NCBI GenBank assembly: GCA_009841075.1
Contig: VXMP01000071.1
Location: forward strand, 1-63,087
DNA: 63,087 nt
From: Acidimicrobiia bacterium
Lineage (GTDB): Bacteria > Actinomycetota > Acidimicrobiia > Spongiisociales > Spongiisociaceae
Reading direction: 5' to 3'
The notes below the pieces were generated by a model. That model saw only the letters and a list, made by a program, of their open reading frames with translations. It was not told the DNA's origin and did not search any database. Position 1 is the first letter of the stretch, and every line of letters starts with the position of its first letter. A program made the translations under genes and the position numbers. Shown here piece by piece: positions 8,048-18,544 of this stretch.

Positions 8048-9126
8048 AGGCACTGGTGGCCATGTCAGGCGGGGTGGACTCTTCGGTGGCGGCAGCCCTG
8101 ATGAAGGAGGAGGGCTGGGAGGTCATGGGGGTAACTATGAAGCTCTGGCAGGGTCCCGGCGGTGAGGCCCCCACCGCCGGATGCTGCACCGTATCCGATG
8201 CCGAAGATGCCCGGCGGGTGGCCGCTCAGCTGGATATCCCCTACTACGTCTGGGACTACACCGAGGAGTTCATGTCCGGCGTGGTTGAAGGCTTCGTTGA
8301 AGATTATGCCACCGGGCGCACGCCGAATCCCTGCATCGAATGCAATCGGACCGTCAAGTTCACCAACCTGCTGGCCCACGCCGAGGCCCTTGGTTATGAG
8401 GTGGTGGTAACCGGCCACTACGCCCGGGTTACGTCCGACTCCGACGGCTATCACCTCTGGCGAGGTGTTGATCCCCGAAAGGACCAGTCCTATGTGCTGT
8501 CGATGCTGGGACAGCAACAGCTGGCCCGGCTCCGCTTTCCGGTGGGTGAACTTACCAAGGAGGAAACCCGCAAAGTGGCTTCCCGCCTCGGTATCCGCAC
8601 GGCGGATAAGCCCGACAGCCAGGACATATGTTTTGTCGGTCAGGGCGACTACCGGCAGTTTCTCGGTTCGAGGGGGGTCACTCCGATCCAGGGGCCGATC
8701 CTCCATCGAGACGGTCGGATGTTGGGAGTCCATCACGGGATAACCAACTTCACCATCGGTCAGCGGCGAGGCCTCGGGGTCGCCGTCGGTGAACCGCTTT
8801 ATGTGTTCGACCTAGACGAAGACTCGGCGACGGTAATGGTGGGGGACCTAAGCGACCTGGCTGTTGATCAGGTGACCCTCACCCGCTTGAGCTGGATCAA
8901 CCGACCGGTGACCGGAGAGGTGCTAGCCCAGTATCGAGCCCATGGCCAGGCGGTCCCGAGCGAAATTTCGGTACAGGACGATCAGCCGGTGATCTGCTTT
9001 GTCGAGCCCCAGCAGGCCCTGGCGAAAGGACAGACCGTGTCCCTCTACCGTGACAACCAGGTAGTGGGCGGCGGGATCATCGAGAGCACCCACTACAACG
9101 GAACCCCTTCCAGCCGGCCTATCTGA
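8044..9126 (+). CDS. mnmA: tRNA-specific 2-thiouridylase
   Basis: A 360-residue enzyme that thiolates U34 of tRNA-Lys, -Glu and -Gln. It has the PP-loop ATP motif AMSGGVDSSVAAAL at residue ~6, the catalytic cysteine region NPCIECNRTVKF near 100, and the second cysteine in DSQDICFVGQGDYRQFL near 195. It also has TIGQRRGLGVA and a C-terminal beta-barrel. ATG 8044 overlaps the desulfurase stop by four bases; the in-frame sequence upstream to 7954 lies inside the desulfurase gene and is not part of this protein. ligA follows after 3 bases. Confidence 0.96.
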   Translation: MKALVAMSGGVDSSVAAALMKEEGWEVMGVTMKLWQGPGGEAPTAGCCTVSDAEDARRVAAQLDIPYYVWDYTEEFMSGVVEGFVEDYATGRTPNPCIECNRTVKFTNLLAHAEALGYEVVVTGHYARVTSDSDGYHLWRGVDPRKDQSYVLSMLGQQQLARLRFPVGELTKEETRKVASRLGIRTADKPDSQDICFVGQGDYRQFLGSRGVTPIQGPILHRDGRMLGVHHGITNFTIGQRRGLGVAVGEPLYVFDLDEDSATVMVGDLSDLAVDQVTLTRLSWINRPVTGEVLAQYRAHGQAVPSEISVQDDQPVICFVEPQQALAKGQTVSLYRDNQVVGGGIIESTHYNGTPSSRPI

Positions 9127-11175
<2,049 letters not shown>

Positions 11176-11265
11176 CTATATGAACCCATTCGTCTCAAAC
11201 CCCGGTTAGATGAAACTGCGGACCAAGCATCCCCATCTTCAGAGCCCTCCTAGCTTACGATCCAA

Positions 11266-13566
11266 GTGATCCTGCTTCTGCTCCTCCATACGGCGGTCGC
11301 CATGGTGATCTTGTTGTCCGGCGCTCGCCTCCATCGGCACGCCTTCCGCCTCGCCACCCTCGCGCCGGTCAGTACCGCCATTCTGTCGTTCACGAATTGG
11401 TCGGACGCAATGGACCACGATGGCCGGATGGAGGAGCTCACCTGGGTACCCGGTCTCGATCTGGTCATCAGCTTCAGACTTGACGCCCTCGCCGTGCTGT
11501 TTCTCGCCGTGATCGGCATCACCGGCACTGCGATCTTCTGGCACGCCGGACGGTACTTTTCCCCTGGCCCGCGGGTGACCCGATTCGCGGCGATCATGAC
11601 CTTGTTCGCCGGGTCCATGGCCGGGCTGGTGACCTCCGATGACCTGCTCTCCCTGTTCGTTTTCTGGGAGCTGACCACCGTGACTTCCTACCTGCTCATC
11701 GGCTACGACGATCACGTCGCCAAGGCCCGTTCTGCGGCCCTGCACGCCGCAGTGGTGACCGGATTCGGAGGCCTGGCCATGCTGGGTGGACTGGTGGTTC
11801 TTGGTATGGAGGCGGGCTCCTACCGTATATCCGACATCATCGCCGGTGCTCCGCTCTCCGGGACCGCGGCCGGCGTGGCCTGGGCGCTGGTTCTGCTGGG
11901 AGCAGCCACGAAGTCGGCCCAGTTCCCTTTCCACGGATGGCTCCCGGCGGCGATGGCAGCCCCCACCCCCGCCAGCGCCTTCCTCCACTCGGCCACCATG
12001 GTCAAGGCCGGGATCTTCTTGGTAGGACGGCTCGGTGTCCAGGCTGCGGAGAGCGTCACCTGGTGGAGACCGGCTGTCCTGGTGATCGGGTTCGTCACTA
12101 TGGCGATCGGGGCCTGGCAGGCGCTCCGCCAAACCGACCTCAAACTACTGCTGGCGAACAGCACGGTCAGCCAACTTGGTTTCATGTTCCTGCTGATCGG
12201 ATCGGGTGCCACCCCGCTCATCTATGGCGGCTTGGCACTGCTGGCCTCGCACGCGCTGTTCAAGGCGGCGTCCTTCCTGGTGGTCGGGACCATCGACCAC
12301 GAGACAGGCAGTCGCGACATCAGCCTGCTCTCGGGCCTTCGCTCGTCCATGCCCCTCACCTTCGCCACGGCTGTGACTGCGGCCGCATCAATGGCCGCTC
12401 TCCCTCTCACCTTCGGTTTCGCAGCCAAGGAGGCGGCCTTCGACGGGCTGGTGAACCAGGGCAGGATACCGGTCGCGATGGCTGCGGCCCTATCCGCCCT
12501 CACGGTCGCCTACACCGGACGGTTCATGATCGGTGCGTTCGGTTCCAACCTCCTAGGGACGGGTGAACCCGCAACCGCTCGTCACACCGGAAACCGCCTG
12601 GTGCTGCCGGCCGGCTTTATCGCCCTGCTGTCACTGGTGCTCGGTTTCTTCCCGGGCCTACTGGACGGCATCGTCACCTCGGCCACAGAAACCGTCGGCG
12701 GGCTCGGCGAACCCGGATACCTGGTTATCTGGCCAGGTCTGGTCGAGGCGCTCGGATGGTCGTTGTTGTCTCTCACGGCGGGCTTGGGCCTGGTCGCCGG
12801 GGCGCGTCGGGTCGATTTGACCATCAGCCGGATTCGTGCCAACACCGAGGCCATCCCGGGCGCGCAACCCGTCTTCAATTCGGCCATCCGCGTACTACTC
12901 GGCTTCGCCGACCGGGTAACCGGCACCATCCAAAACGGATCCCTCCCGGCCTATGTGGCGATTATTCTGCTGGTCGCGGTGGGGGCTCCGACCCTTGGCG
13001 TGGTGGGGGCAGACATTCCGGTATCCGTGCCTGGCGGCGCGACACCGGCTCAGGCCACCCTGGGTGCGGTCGTGCTGCTCTCCGCCGTGGCATTGGCCCT
13101 GGTACGCACCCGATTCGCTTCCGTTCTCCTTCTGGGTGCCGTCGGTTACGGAATCGCCGGCCTGTTCGCGGTGGCGGGCGGCCCGGATCTCGCCTTGACC
13201 CAAATTCTGGTCGAAACGCTGGCCGTTGCCCTATTTGCCCTGGTATTCAGGCACCTACCGGCCAGATTCCCTCGGGTGAGGGCTCCGGCATGGCGGGCCG
13301 GCGTGGGGGCAATCGTCGGCCTGTTTATCCTGGCTGCCGGACTGGTCGCGACCGCGGCAGACACCAATACTGCGGTCGCCGACCGCTATCTGGCCGACTC
13401 GGTTCCCGAGGCCGAGGGTGCCAATGTCGTCAACACCATCCTGGTCGACTTTCGCGCCTTCGACACGCTCGGCGAGATCGTGGTTCTGGCGGTCGCGGCG
13501 ATCGGTGCGGCAGGACTGGTGCGCCCCGTTCTCAGAAGAGCCTCAAAACGGAGGGCCGACCGTTGA
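11266..13566 (+). CDS. mrpA: Mrp cation/proton antiporter subunit A
   Basis: A 766-residue polytopic membrane protein from a GTG start. The N-terminal part is NuoL-like (proton antiporter M domain, residues ~100-390), with the proton-channel stretch PTPASAFLHSATMVKAGIFLVGRL. The C-terminal ~180 residues carry the MbhD/DUF4040 and MbhE-like modules typical of full-length MrpA. It forms the main ion pathway of the Mrp complex, which exchanges Na+ or K+ for H+. A TAGCTT box lies 9 bases before the GTG. Its TGA overlaps the mrpB start. Confidence 0.95.
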   Translation: MILLLLLHTAVAMVILLSGARLHRHAFRLATLAPVSTAILSFTNWSDAMDHDGRMEELTWVPGLDLVISFRLDALAVLFLAVIGITGTAIFWHAGRYFSPGPRVTRFAAIMTLFAGSMAGLVTSDDLLSLFVFWELTTVTSYLLIGYDDHVAKARSAALHAAVVTGFGGLAMLGGLVVLGMEAGSYRISDIIAGAPLSGTAAGVAWALVLLGAATKSAQFPFHGWLPAAMAAPTPASAFLHSATMVKAGIFLVGRLGVQAAESVTWWRPAVLVIGFVTMAIGAWQALRQTDLKLLLANSTVSQLGFMFLLIGSGATPLIYGGLALLASHALFKAASFLVVGTIDHETGSRDISLLSGLRSSMPLTFATAVTAAASMAALPLTFGFAAKEAAFDGLVNQGRIPVAMAAALSALTVAYTGRFMIGAFGSNLLGTGEPATARHTGNRLVLPAGFIALLSLVLGFFPGLLDGIVTSATETVGGLGEPGYLVIWPGLVEALGWSLLSLTAGLGLVAGARRVDLTISRIRANTEAIPGAQPVFNSAIRVLLGFADRVTGTIQNGSLPAYVAIILLVAVGAPTLGVVGADIPVSVPGGATPAQATLGAVVLLSAVALALVRTRFASVLLLGAVGYGIAGLFAVAGGPDLALTQILVETLAVALFALVFRHLPARFPRVRAPAWRAGVGAIVGLFILAAGLVATAADTNTAVADRYLADSVPEAEGANVVNTILVDFRAFDTLGEIVVLAVAAIGAAGLVRPVLRRASKRRADR

Positions 13567-13991
13567 AGTCACGCCCCTCACCCATCCTGGACGCGGGCAT
13601 GGCCATTGCGGCCGGTCCGATCCTGGTTTTCTCGCTCTACCTACTGTTCGCCGGCCATAACCAGCCGGGTGGGGGATTCGCCGGTGGTCTGGTGGCCGGA
13701 GTGGTAGTGGTGATGGCCTGGGTGGTCGGCGGAACCGAACCTATGCGCCGGATACTGCCGATCCGCTCCTCCGCCCTGCTGGGCACCGGCCTTTTTTTGG
13801 CCTCCGCAACCGGCTTTGCCTCTTTGTTCCTGGGCGGTGCCTTTCTTGAGTCTGCCGCTGTCACGGTCACCATCCCGTTGGTCGGCTCGGTCAAGGCGGT
13901 CTCGGTGCTCATATTCGACATCGGTGTCTACCTGGTCGTGGTAGGGATGGCACTCTGGTTGGTCCGAGCGCTCGGAGAGGAAGGTACGTGA
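13563..13991 (+). CDS. mrpB: Mrp antiporter subunit B
   Basis: A 142-residue protein with four predicted helices and the MnhB signature FAGHNQPGGGFAGGLVAG near residue 30. The start is TTG 13563, overlapping the mrpA stop as TTGA, which gives the usual MrpB N-terminus (SPILDAGMAIAAGPILVFSLYLL). The same frame is open far upstream inside mrpA, but that translation has no membrane character and is not part of this gene. Essential small subunit of the complex. Confidence 0.93.
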   Translation: MKSRPSPILDAGMAIAAGPILVFSLYLLFAGHNQPGGGFAGGLVAGVVVVMAWVVGGTEPMRRILPIRSSALLGTGLFLASATGFASLFLGGAFLESAAVTVTIPLVGSVKAVSVLIFDIGVYLVVVGMALWLVRALGEEGT

Positions 13992-13992
13992 T

Positions 13993-14352
13993 ATGACCCC
14001 GGTGACGCTGGTAGTTGTGGCCTCCCTCTTCGGGATCGGCACCTATTTGGTTCTGGCTCGATCATTCGCCCGAGTAGTCATCGGTCTCGCCCTGATCTCG
14101 CATGGTGCCAACCTCTTTATATTCACGACCTCGTCACGCACCGGGTCGGCACCGATCATCGAAAACGGCACCACCGGACTTACCGACCCCCTCCCCCAGG
14201 CCTTGGTGCTGACCGCCATAGTGATCACATTCGGGGTCACCGCCTTCCTGCTTGCCTTGGCCCTCCGCAGCTTCCTGCTCACCGGTAGCGATGCCGTGGA
14301 AGACGATATCGAGGACCGCCGTATCGCTCGCCTGGGAACCCCCTCCACATGA
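13993..14352 (+). CDS. mrpC: Mrp antiporter subunit C
   Basis: A 119-residue NuoK-like subunit with three transmembrane helices. Diagnostic stretches are GIGTYLVLARSFARVVIGLALISHGANLF and DPLPQALVLTAIVITFGVTAF. It starts one base after mrpB ends and its stop overlaps the mrpD start as ATGA. Confidence 0.95.
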   Translation: MTPVTLVVVASLFGIGTYLVLARSFARVVIGLALISHGANLFIFTTSSRTGSAPIIENGTTGLTDPLPQALVLTAIVITFGVTAFLLALALRSFLLTGSDAVEDDIEDRRIARLGTPST

Positions 14353-15818
14353 CCTGGCTGGTCCCCACACTTGTTGCCGGTCCGATTCTCGCGGCGGGGT
14401 TGACCCTGTTGATGGGCCGTCGTTTGATCCCGCAGAGGATCGTCACGCTAGCGACCGTCGGCAGTGTGTTCGTAATGTCGGCGACCCTTCTCTGGTCTGC
14501 CGATACGTCTGGTCCGATCGTCGTGCAGCTTGGAGCGTGGGAAGCCCCGAACGGCATCACCCTTATCGTGGACCGCTTCTCCGCCATCGTGCTGAGCGTA
14601 TCTACTCTGATGCTGGCCGCTGTGCTCTTGTATGCGATCTTCCAGCTGGGCAAGGACGCGGTCGATTGGTGGTTCCACACCAAGTACCTGGCCTTGACAA
14701 GTGGGGTGGTGCTCTCCCTCGTGACCGGCGACCTGTTCAACCTCTTCGTAGGTTTCGAGGTCATGCTCGTGGCCAGCTACGTTTTGCTCACGGTTCGAAG
14801 CGGCCCGAACGAGATCCGGGCCACCATGTCCTATGTGGTCATCAACCTGATCGCCTCGGCGCTGTTTCTGGTGTTGATCGCCGTCACCTACGGTCTGTTC
14901 GGCACGGTGAACATGGCCGACATCGCTTCACGGATGCACGAACTCGAAGACGGTACCCGGACCGCTCTTTCCTTGCTGATGCTCGCCGTGTTCGGCATCA
15001 AGGCGGCGTTGTTCCCCCTCTTCATGTGGCTCCCCGATTCCTACCCCACGGCCCCTACCCCGGTTACCGCCATCTTTGCCGGACTTCTCACCAAGGTGGG
15101 CGTCTTCGTGATCATCCGCACCCAGACCCTGTTCTTCGACTCCGGTGGCCCCTCTACCCTGCTGCTTTTCGTGGCCGGAGCAACCATGGTCTTCGGAGTG
15201 CTGGGTGCCATTGCCCAGAACGATGTGAAGCGAATCCTCTCCTTCCACATCGTCAGCCAGATCGGCTACATGATCATGGGTCTCGGATTCCTCACCGTCG
15301 CCGGCGTCGCAGCCGCCATCCTGTACATGTCCCACCATATCATTGTGAAGACCGGTCTCTTCCTGGTGGGAGGAGTCGTTGAACGGGAGTTCGGTACCGG
15401 TGCCCTGGACAGGACCGGTGGCCTGCTCCGCAGCCATCCGGTGGTGGCTGCAATGTTCCTACCGCTCGCTTTCTCCCTGGCCGGGCTCCCCCCGTTCAGC
15501 GGTTTCGTCGCCAAACTGGCCCTCGTGCAGGAAGGAGTCGGCCTCGGTCTGTGGGCCATCGTCGGGGTTAGCCTGGGCGTTAGCCTCCTGACCTTCTACT
15601 CGATGACCAAGATCTGGGGGGCGGCGTTTTGGGGCGAGGCACAGGAGTCCGTTGACCGTGCCGGCATAGGCATGCTAACTGTGGTGGGATTGGTGGTGGC
15701 GGCGAGCATCGGCGTCGCGGCACTGGCCGGACCTCTGATCGAGTTGAGCGCCCGGGCGGCAAGCGAGCTTTTGGACCCGACCATCTACATCGACGCGGTG
15801 TTGGGTTCAAGCGCATGA
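14349..15818 (+). CDS. mrpD: Mrp antiporter subunit D
   Basis: A 489-residue NuoN/NuoM-like proton-translocating subunit with about 14 helices. It has VGFEVMLVASYVLL, GIKAALFPLFMWLPDSYPTAPTPVTAIFAGLLTKVGVF (the conserved proton-antiporter core; lysine and glutamate in the channel) and FHIVSQIGYMIMG. It overlaps mrpC and mrpF by four bases on either side, as expected for tightly coupled membrane subunits. Confidence 0.96.
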   Translation: MTWLVPTLVAGPILAAGLTLLMGRRLIPQRIVTLATVGSVFVMSATLLWSADTSGPIVVQLGAWEAPNGITLIVDRFSAIVLSVSTLMLAAVLLYAIFQLGKDAVDWWFHTKYLALTSGVVLSLVTGDLFNLFVGFEVMLVASYVLLTVRSGPNEIRATMSYVVINLIASALFLVLIAVTYGLFGTVNMADIASRMHELEDGTRTALSLLMLAVFGIKAALFPLFMWLPDSYPTAPTPVTAIFAGLLTKVGVFVIIRTQTLFFDSGGPSTLLLFVAGATMVFGVLGAIAQNDVKRILSFHIVSQIGYMIMGLGFLTVAGVAAAILYMSHHIIVKTGLFLVGGVVEREFGTGALDRTGGLLRSHPVVAAMFLPLAFSLAGLPPFSGFVAKLALVQEGVGLGLWAIVGVSLGVSLLTFYSMTKIWGAAFWGEAQESVDRAGIGMLTVVGLVVAASIGVAALAGPLIELSARAASELLDPTIYIDAVLGSSA

Positions 15819-16081
15819 CCAACACGGCCCTGACCGTTTTAGAGGTCATCCTCGGACTCGGAGGCGTGATCGCACTCATAAGGGTCCTGAGGGGGCCCAC
15901 GCTCGCCGACCGGATCATCGCCCTCGACCTGATCTTGCTGATCCTGGCCGGAGGCTTCGCGGTGGAGTCGGTACGAAGAGACAGCGAAGTGCTTACCGGC
16001 GTCCTGATCGTTATCGCCCTGGTGGCGTTTACCGGAACCGTACTGGTGGGCCGCTTTATCGAATGGAGGGATACCGAATGA
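15815..16081 (+). CDS. mrpF: Mrp antiporter subunit F
   Basis: An 88-residue, three-helix subunit with the MrpF signature RGPTLADRIIALDLI near residue 26. The start ATG overlaps the mrpD stop, and its own stop overlaps ATG 16078 of the next gene. In canonical operons subunit E comes before F; here F follows D directly because E has moved to the end as a fusion. Confidence 0.93.
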   Translation: MTNTALTVLEVILGLGGVIALIRVLRGPTLADRIIALDLILLILAGGFAVESVRRDSEVLTGVLIVIALVAFTGTVLVGRFIEWRDTE

Positions 16082-16914
16082 GCGTGATCGGTATCTTGGT
16101 GATGGCGACCGGTGTGGGCATATCGGTTCTGGCCGCCTATGGCCTGGTCAACTTCCCTACAGCACTATCCAGAATGCACGCCTCTACAAAATCCGCCTCG
16201 CTCGGCCTCGCCCTGATCGTCTTTGGTGCGGGCATCGCCGGCGAATCCTGGGAGCTGGTCGGCTTGGCGCTCTTGGTGGCCGCATTCCTCTTCGTTACCG
16301 CACCGATATCGGGACATGTAGTGGGAAGAGCCGCCTATCTGGCCGGTCAGGCCAAGGGTCTGGTTCACGACGACCTGGCCGGGGCCCGGGCACAGCCTGC
16401 TCGGGCCATGCCTACCAGTCGAGACTTCTCGTTTGTCCGCTGGGCAGGCCTAACCGGAGTGTGGATGCTGGTGTGGCGTGATATCAGCCTCGGAACCGCC
16501 GTCGGTGGGGCCGTGGTCGCCGGGTTGGTAGAGGCGCTACGGGGGAGCATAGATCGTCGAAGTGCACTCCGAGCGGTGGGGATCCCCGGCTTCGCCTTCA
16601 GATATCTCGGTTTGTTGGTGAGGTCGAATACCAGGGTGGCCTGGGAGGTCTTGACCATTTCGAACGCAGGCATTCGCGAGGCAATCGTGGCCGTTCCCCT
16701 GGCAGATCGATCTTTGTCCGCCGCCCTGCTGGTGGCCAACGCGGTCTCCTTTACCCCGGGCACTCTTTCGGTTGAGCTGACCAGCGATCCCATGGTCCTC
16801 TACGTTCACGTGCTCCACTTCGAGAGTGTGGAGGCCACGATCACCGACGTGCGTACCATCGAAGAAATGGCCGTCAGGGTTTTGCACGAGCCCACAAGGA
16901 CTCTTAGCTGTTAG
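16078..16914 (+). CDS. mrpGE: Mrp antiporter subunits G and E fused in one polypeptide
   Basis: A 278-residue protein. Residues 1-~100 are MrpG (three helices; LVNFPTALSRMHASTKSASLG and the PISGHVVGRAAY end). After a linker of ~15 residues, residues ~115-278 are MrpE (helices around GVWMLVWRD, then FRYLGLLVRSNTRVAWEVL and NAVSFTPGTLSVELTSDPMVLYVHVLH). Both subunits are normally separate, about 100-120 and 160 residues. The frame is open throughout with no stop at the junction. An in-frame ATG at 16408 (residue 111) could also start a free MrpE, but no Shine-Dalgarno precedes it. The 3' end overlaps the convergent gene by 4 bases. Confidence 0.92.
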   Translation: MSVIGILVMATGVGISVLAAYGLVNFPTALSRMHASTKSASLGLALIVFGAGIAGESWELVGLALLVAAFLFVTAPISGHVVGRAAYLAGQAKGLVHDDLAGARAQPARAMPTSRDFSFVRWAGLTGVWMLVWRDISLGTAVGGAVVAGLVEALRGSIDRRSALRAVGIPGFAFRYLGLLVRSNTRVAWEVLTISNAGIREAIVAVPLADRSLSAALLVANAVSFTPGTLSVELTSDPMVLYVHVLHFESVEATITDVRTIEEMAVRVLHEPTRTLSC

Positions 16915-17312
16915 AAAACCCGAAACTCCCAGCTGTATTCGCCAACCTCAGGGAGTCCGCTCAGCTTGCGCCAGCTCACGGTCACGGTGTGGGATCCAGG
17001 CATCCATAGCAGGGTGGTTGATCGGAGAGGAACCCAGGAGTGCACGCCGGTTCCCCGCACGAAAACTACCTCCGATTCCGGTACCCGAAACCCGTCGACA
17101 TAGATATCCGCCCGATAGCCCACCGGAAGATCAACCTCGATAGGCGTCTGGAGAGGAACCTGGCTTCCCGGCAGGGGAGAGATCCCTTCAATAGCTTCGG
17201 GAAGCGGTTCACCTCCCGTATCCGATGATCCGTATAAATAGCCCAGCACTACCACCAAAATCGCCAAGCCTCCGAGCAACAGGAAAACGATTCGATAGGT
17301 CCGGTCGGTCAT
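16911..17312 (-). CDS. Membrane-anchored beta-domain protein, unknown
   Basis: A 133-residue protein with a short basic N-terminus, a transmembrane helix at ~8-27 (IVFLLLGGLAILVVVLGYLY) and an extracytoplasmic domain of about 100 residues. The Val/Tyr/Trp alternation (EVDLPVGYRADIYVDG, GSHTVTVSWRK, YSWEFRVF) suggests an Ig-like beta sandwich. No enzyme motif is present. It is convergent with the Mrp operon and overlaps its last codons. It is divergent from dapC. Confidence 0.7.
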   Translation of the reverse strand: MTDRTYRIVFLLLGGLAILVVVLGYLYGSSDTGGEPLPEAIEGISPLPGSQVPLQTPIEVDLPVGYRADIYVDGFRVPESEVVFVRGTGVHSWVPLRSTTLLWMPGSHTVTVSWRKLSGLPEVGEYSWEFRVF

Positions 17313-17401
17313 GTCTGCTCCATAGGAGGCGGGTTTACGTAAAGGAGGGGTTCGCCCGTCCCGCCTTACCCGGGGTGTCCGATTGATAACGCTACCCTCA
17401 G

Positions 17402-18544
17402 ATGGTGCGCTTGAATCCGGTGCTGGGCCAGATCGGGTCCTACGCTATCGCAACCATACAGAACCGGGCTCGCCGGTTACGCGAGGACGGCCATCCTTTG
17501 GTGGACTTCTCTATCGGTGACCCTCGGGAACCCACCCCGTCTTTCATCCCGAAAGCTCTTAAAGAGGCCGTTCCGGAGATTTCGCAGTATCCCACCATCA
17601 TGGGTTTACCCGCTCTTCGGCAAGCCATCGCCGGGTACGTCTCCCGCCGCTTCGGTGTGCAGGTGGACCCCGAGACAGAAGTGCTTCCCACCACCGGTTC
17701 CAAGGAAGCTATCTTCTCCACCCCGCTGGCCTTTGTCGACCGGGAGGCGGCCGACGGAGTGATTTGGGCAACCCCCGGCTATCCGATCTACGAAAGAGGG
17801 GCTCGCCTGGCCGGAGCCGTCCCTTTCCCGATCACCCTGCCGGAGGATTTTCGGTTTCGGGCTTCCTTGATACCCGAACCGGTATGGCAGTCGGCCCGAA
17901 TAGTCTGGCTGAACAGCCCCCATAACCCGGCCGGGGTGGTTATTCCTCTTTCGGATCTGGCCCGTTTTCGGGATATGGCCCGCCGTTACGAGGTTCTGTT
18001 GTGCTCGGACGAATGTTACGTGGATCTTTATGATCACGATCCGCCCATTTCCCTGCTGGAAGAGGGGGGTACCGAAGGGGCGCTGGTCTATCTCAGCCTG
18101 TCGAAGCGCAGCGGCATGACCGGCTACCGAAGTGGTGCCGTAGTGGGAGATGCCCGAGCGATCGCCGCCCTCAAATCGCTTCGCACCGGAACCGGCACCG
18201 CCCCTCCCGAGTTCACCCAGGCCGCCGCCATCGCCGCCTGGAAAGACGACCGACACGTGGAGGAGCGCCGCCTACTTTTCGGCCGCAAGCGGGCGATTAT
18301 TTCTCGTACCATGGAGTCGCTGGGCTATCCCACTGTTGGCTCCGAGGCAGGCCTCTACATCTGGCTAAAGGTGGGTGACGACCTGGCCATGACCGAACGT
18401 TTGCTGGAGCATGGGGTGGTGGTTTCCCCCGGCCGTCTGTTCGGACCGGGCGGCGAAGGGTATATCCGGTTGGCGCTGGTGCCCGGTCTAGAGGAGTGCA
18501 AGCAGGCGGCAGAAGTCCTTAAAGAATGCCTGGGGGGCGTCTGA
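17402..18544 (+). CDS. dapC: Succinyldiaminopimelate aminotransferase (class I/II)
   Basis: A 380-residue fold-type I PLP aminotransferase. Seen: DFSIGDPREPTPSFIP, YPTIMGLPALRQAIAGY, LNSPHNPAGVV, SDECYVDLY, the PLP lysine in LSLSKRSGMTGYRSG and the C-terminal arginine in GYIRLALV. The sequence style matches actinobacterial DapC, which converts N-succinyl-2-amino-6-ketopimelate to succinyl-diaminopimelate for lysine and peptidoglycan. The next gene is the following pathway step and overlaps by one base, which supports the assignment. A different aminotransferase specificity remains possible. Confidence 0.9.
   Translation: MVRLNPVLGQIGSYAIATIQNRARRLREDGHPLVDFSIGDPREPTPSFIPKALKEAVPEISQYPTIMGLPALRQAIAGYVSRRFGVQVDPETEVLPTTGSKEAIFSTPLAFVDREAADGVIWATPGYPIYERGARLAGAVPFPITLPEDFRFRASLIPEPVWQSARIVWLNSPHNPAGVVIPLSDLARFRDMARRYEVLLCSDECYVDLYDHDPPISLLEEGGTEGALVYLSLSKRSGMTGYRSGAVVGDARAIAALKSLRTGTGTAPPEFTQAAAIAAWKDDRHVEERRLLFGRKRAIISRTMESLGYPTVGSEAGLYIWLKVGDDLAMTERLLEHGVVVSPGRLFGPGGEGYIRLALVPGLEECKQAAEVLKECLGGV

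Noticed and set aside
12756-13562. 269-codon upstream extension of the mrpB frame
   Set aside because: It lies inside mrpA, is Arg/Gly-rich with no membrane character, and MrpB proteins are about 140 residues. TTG 13563 is the natural start.
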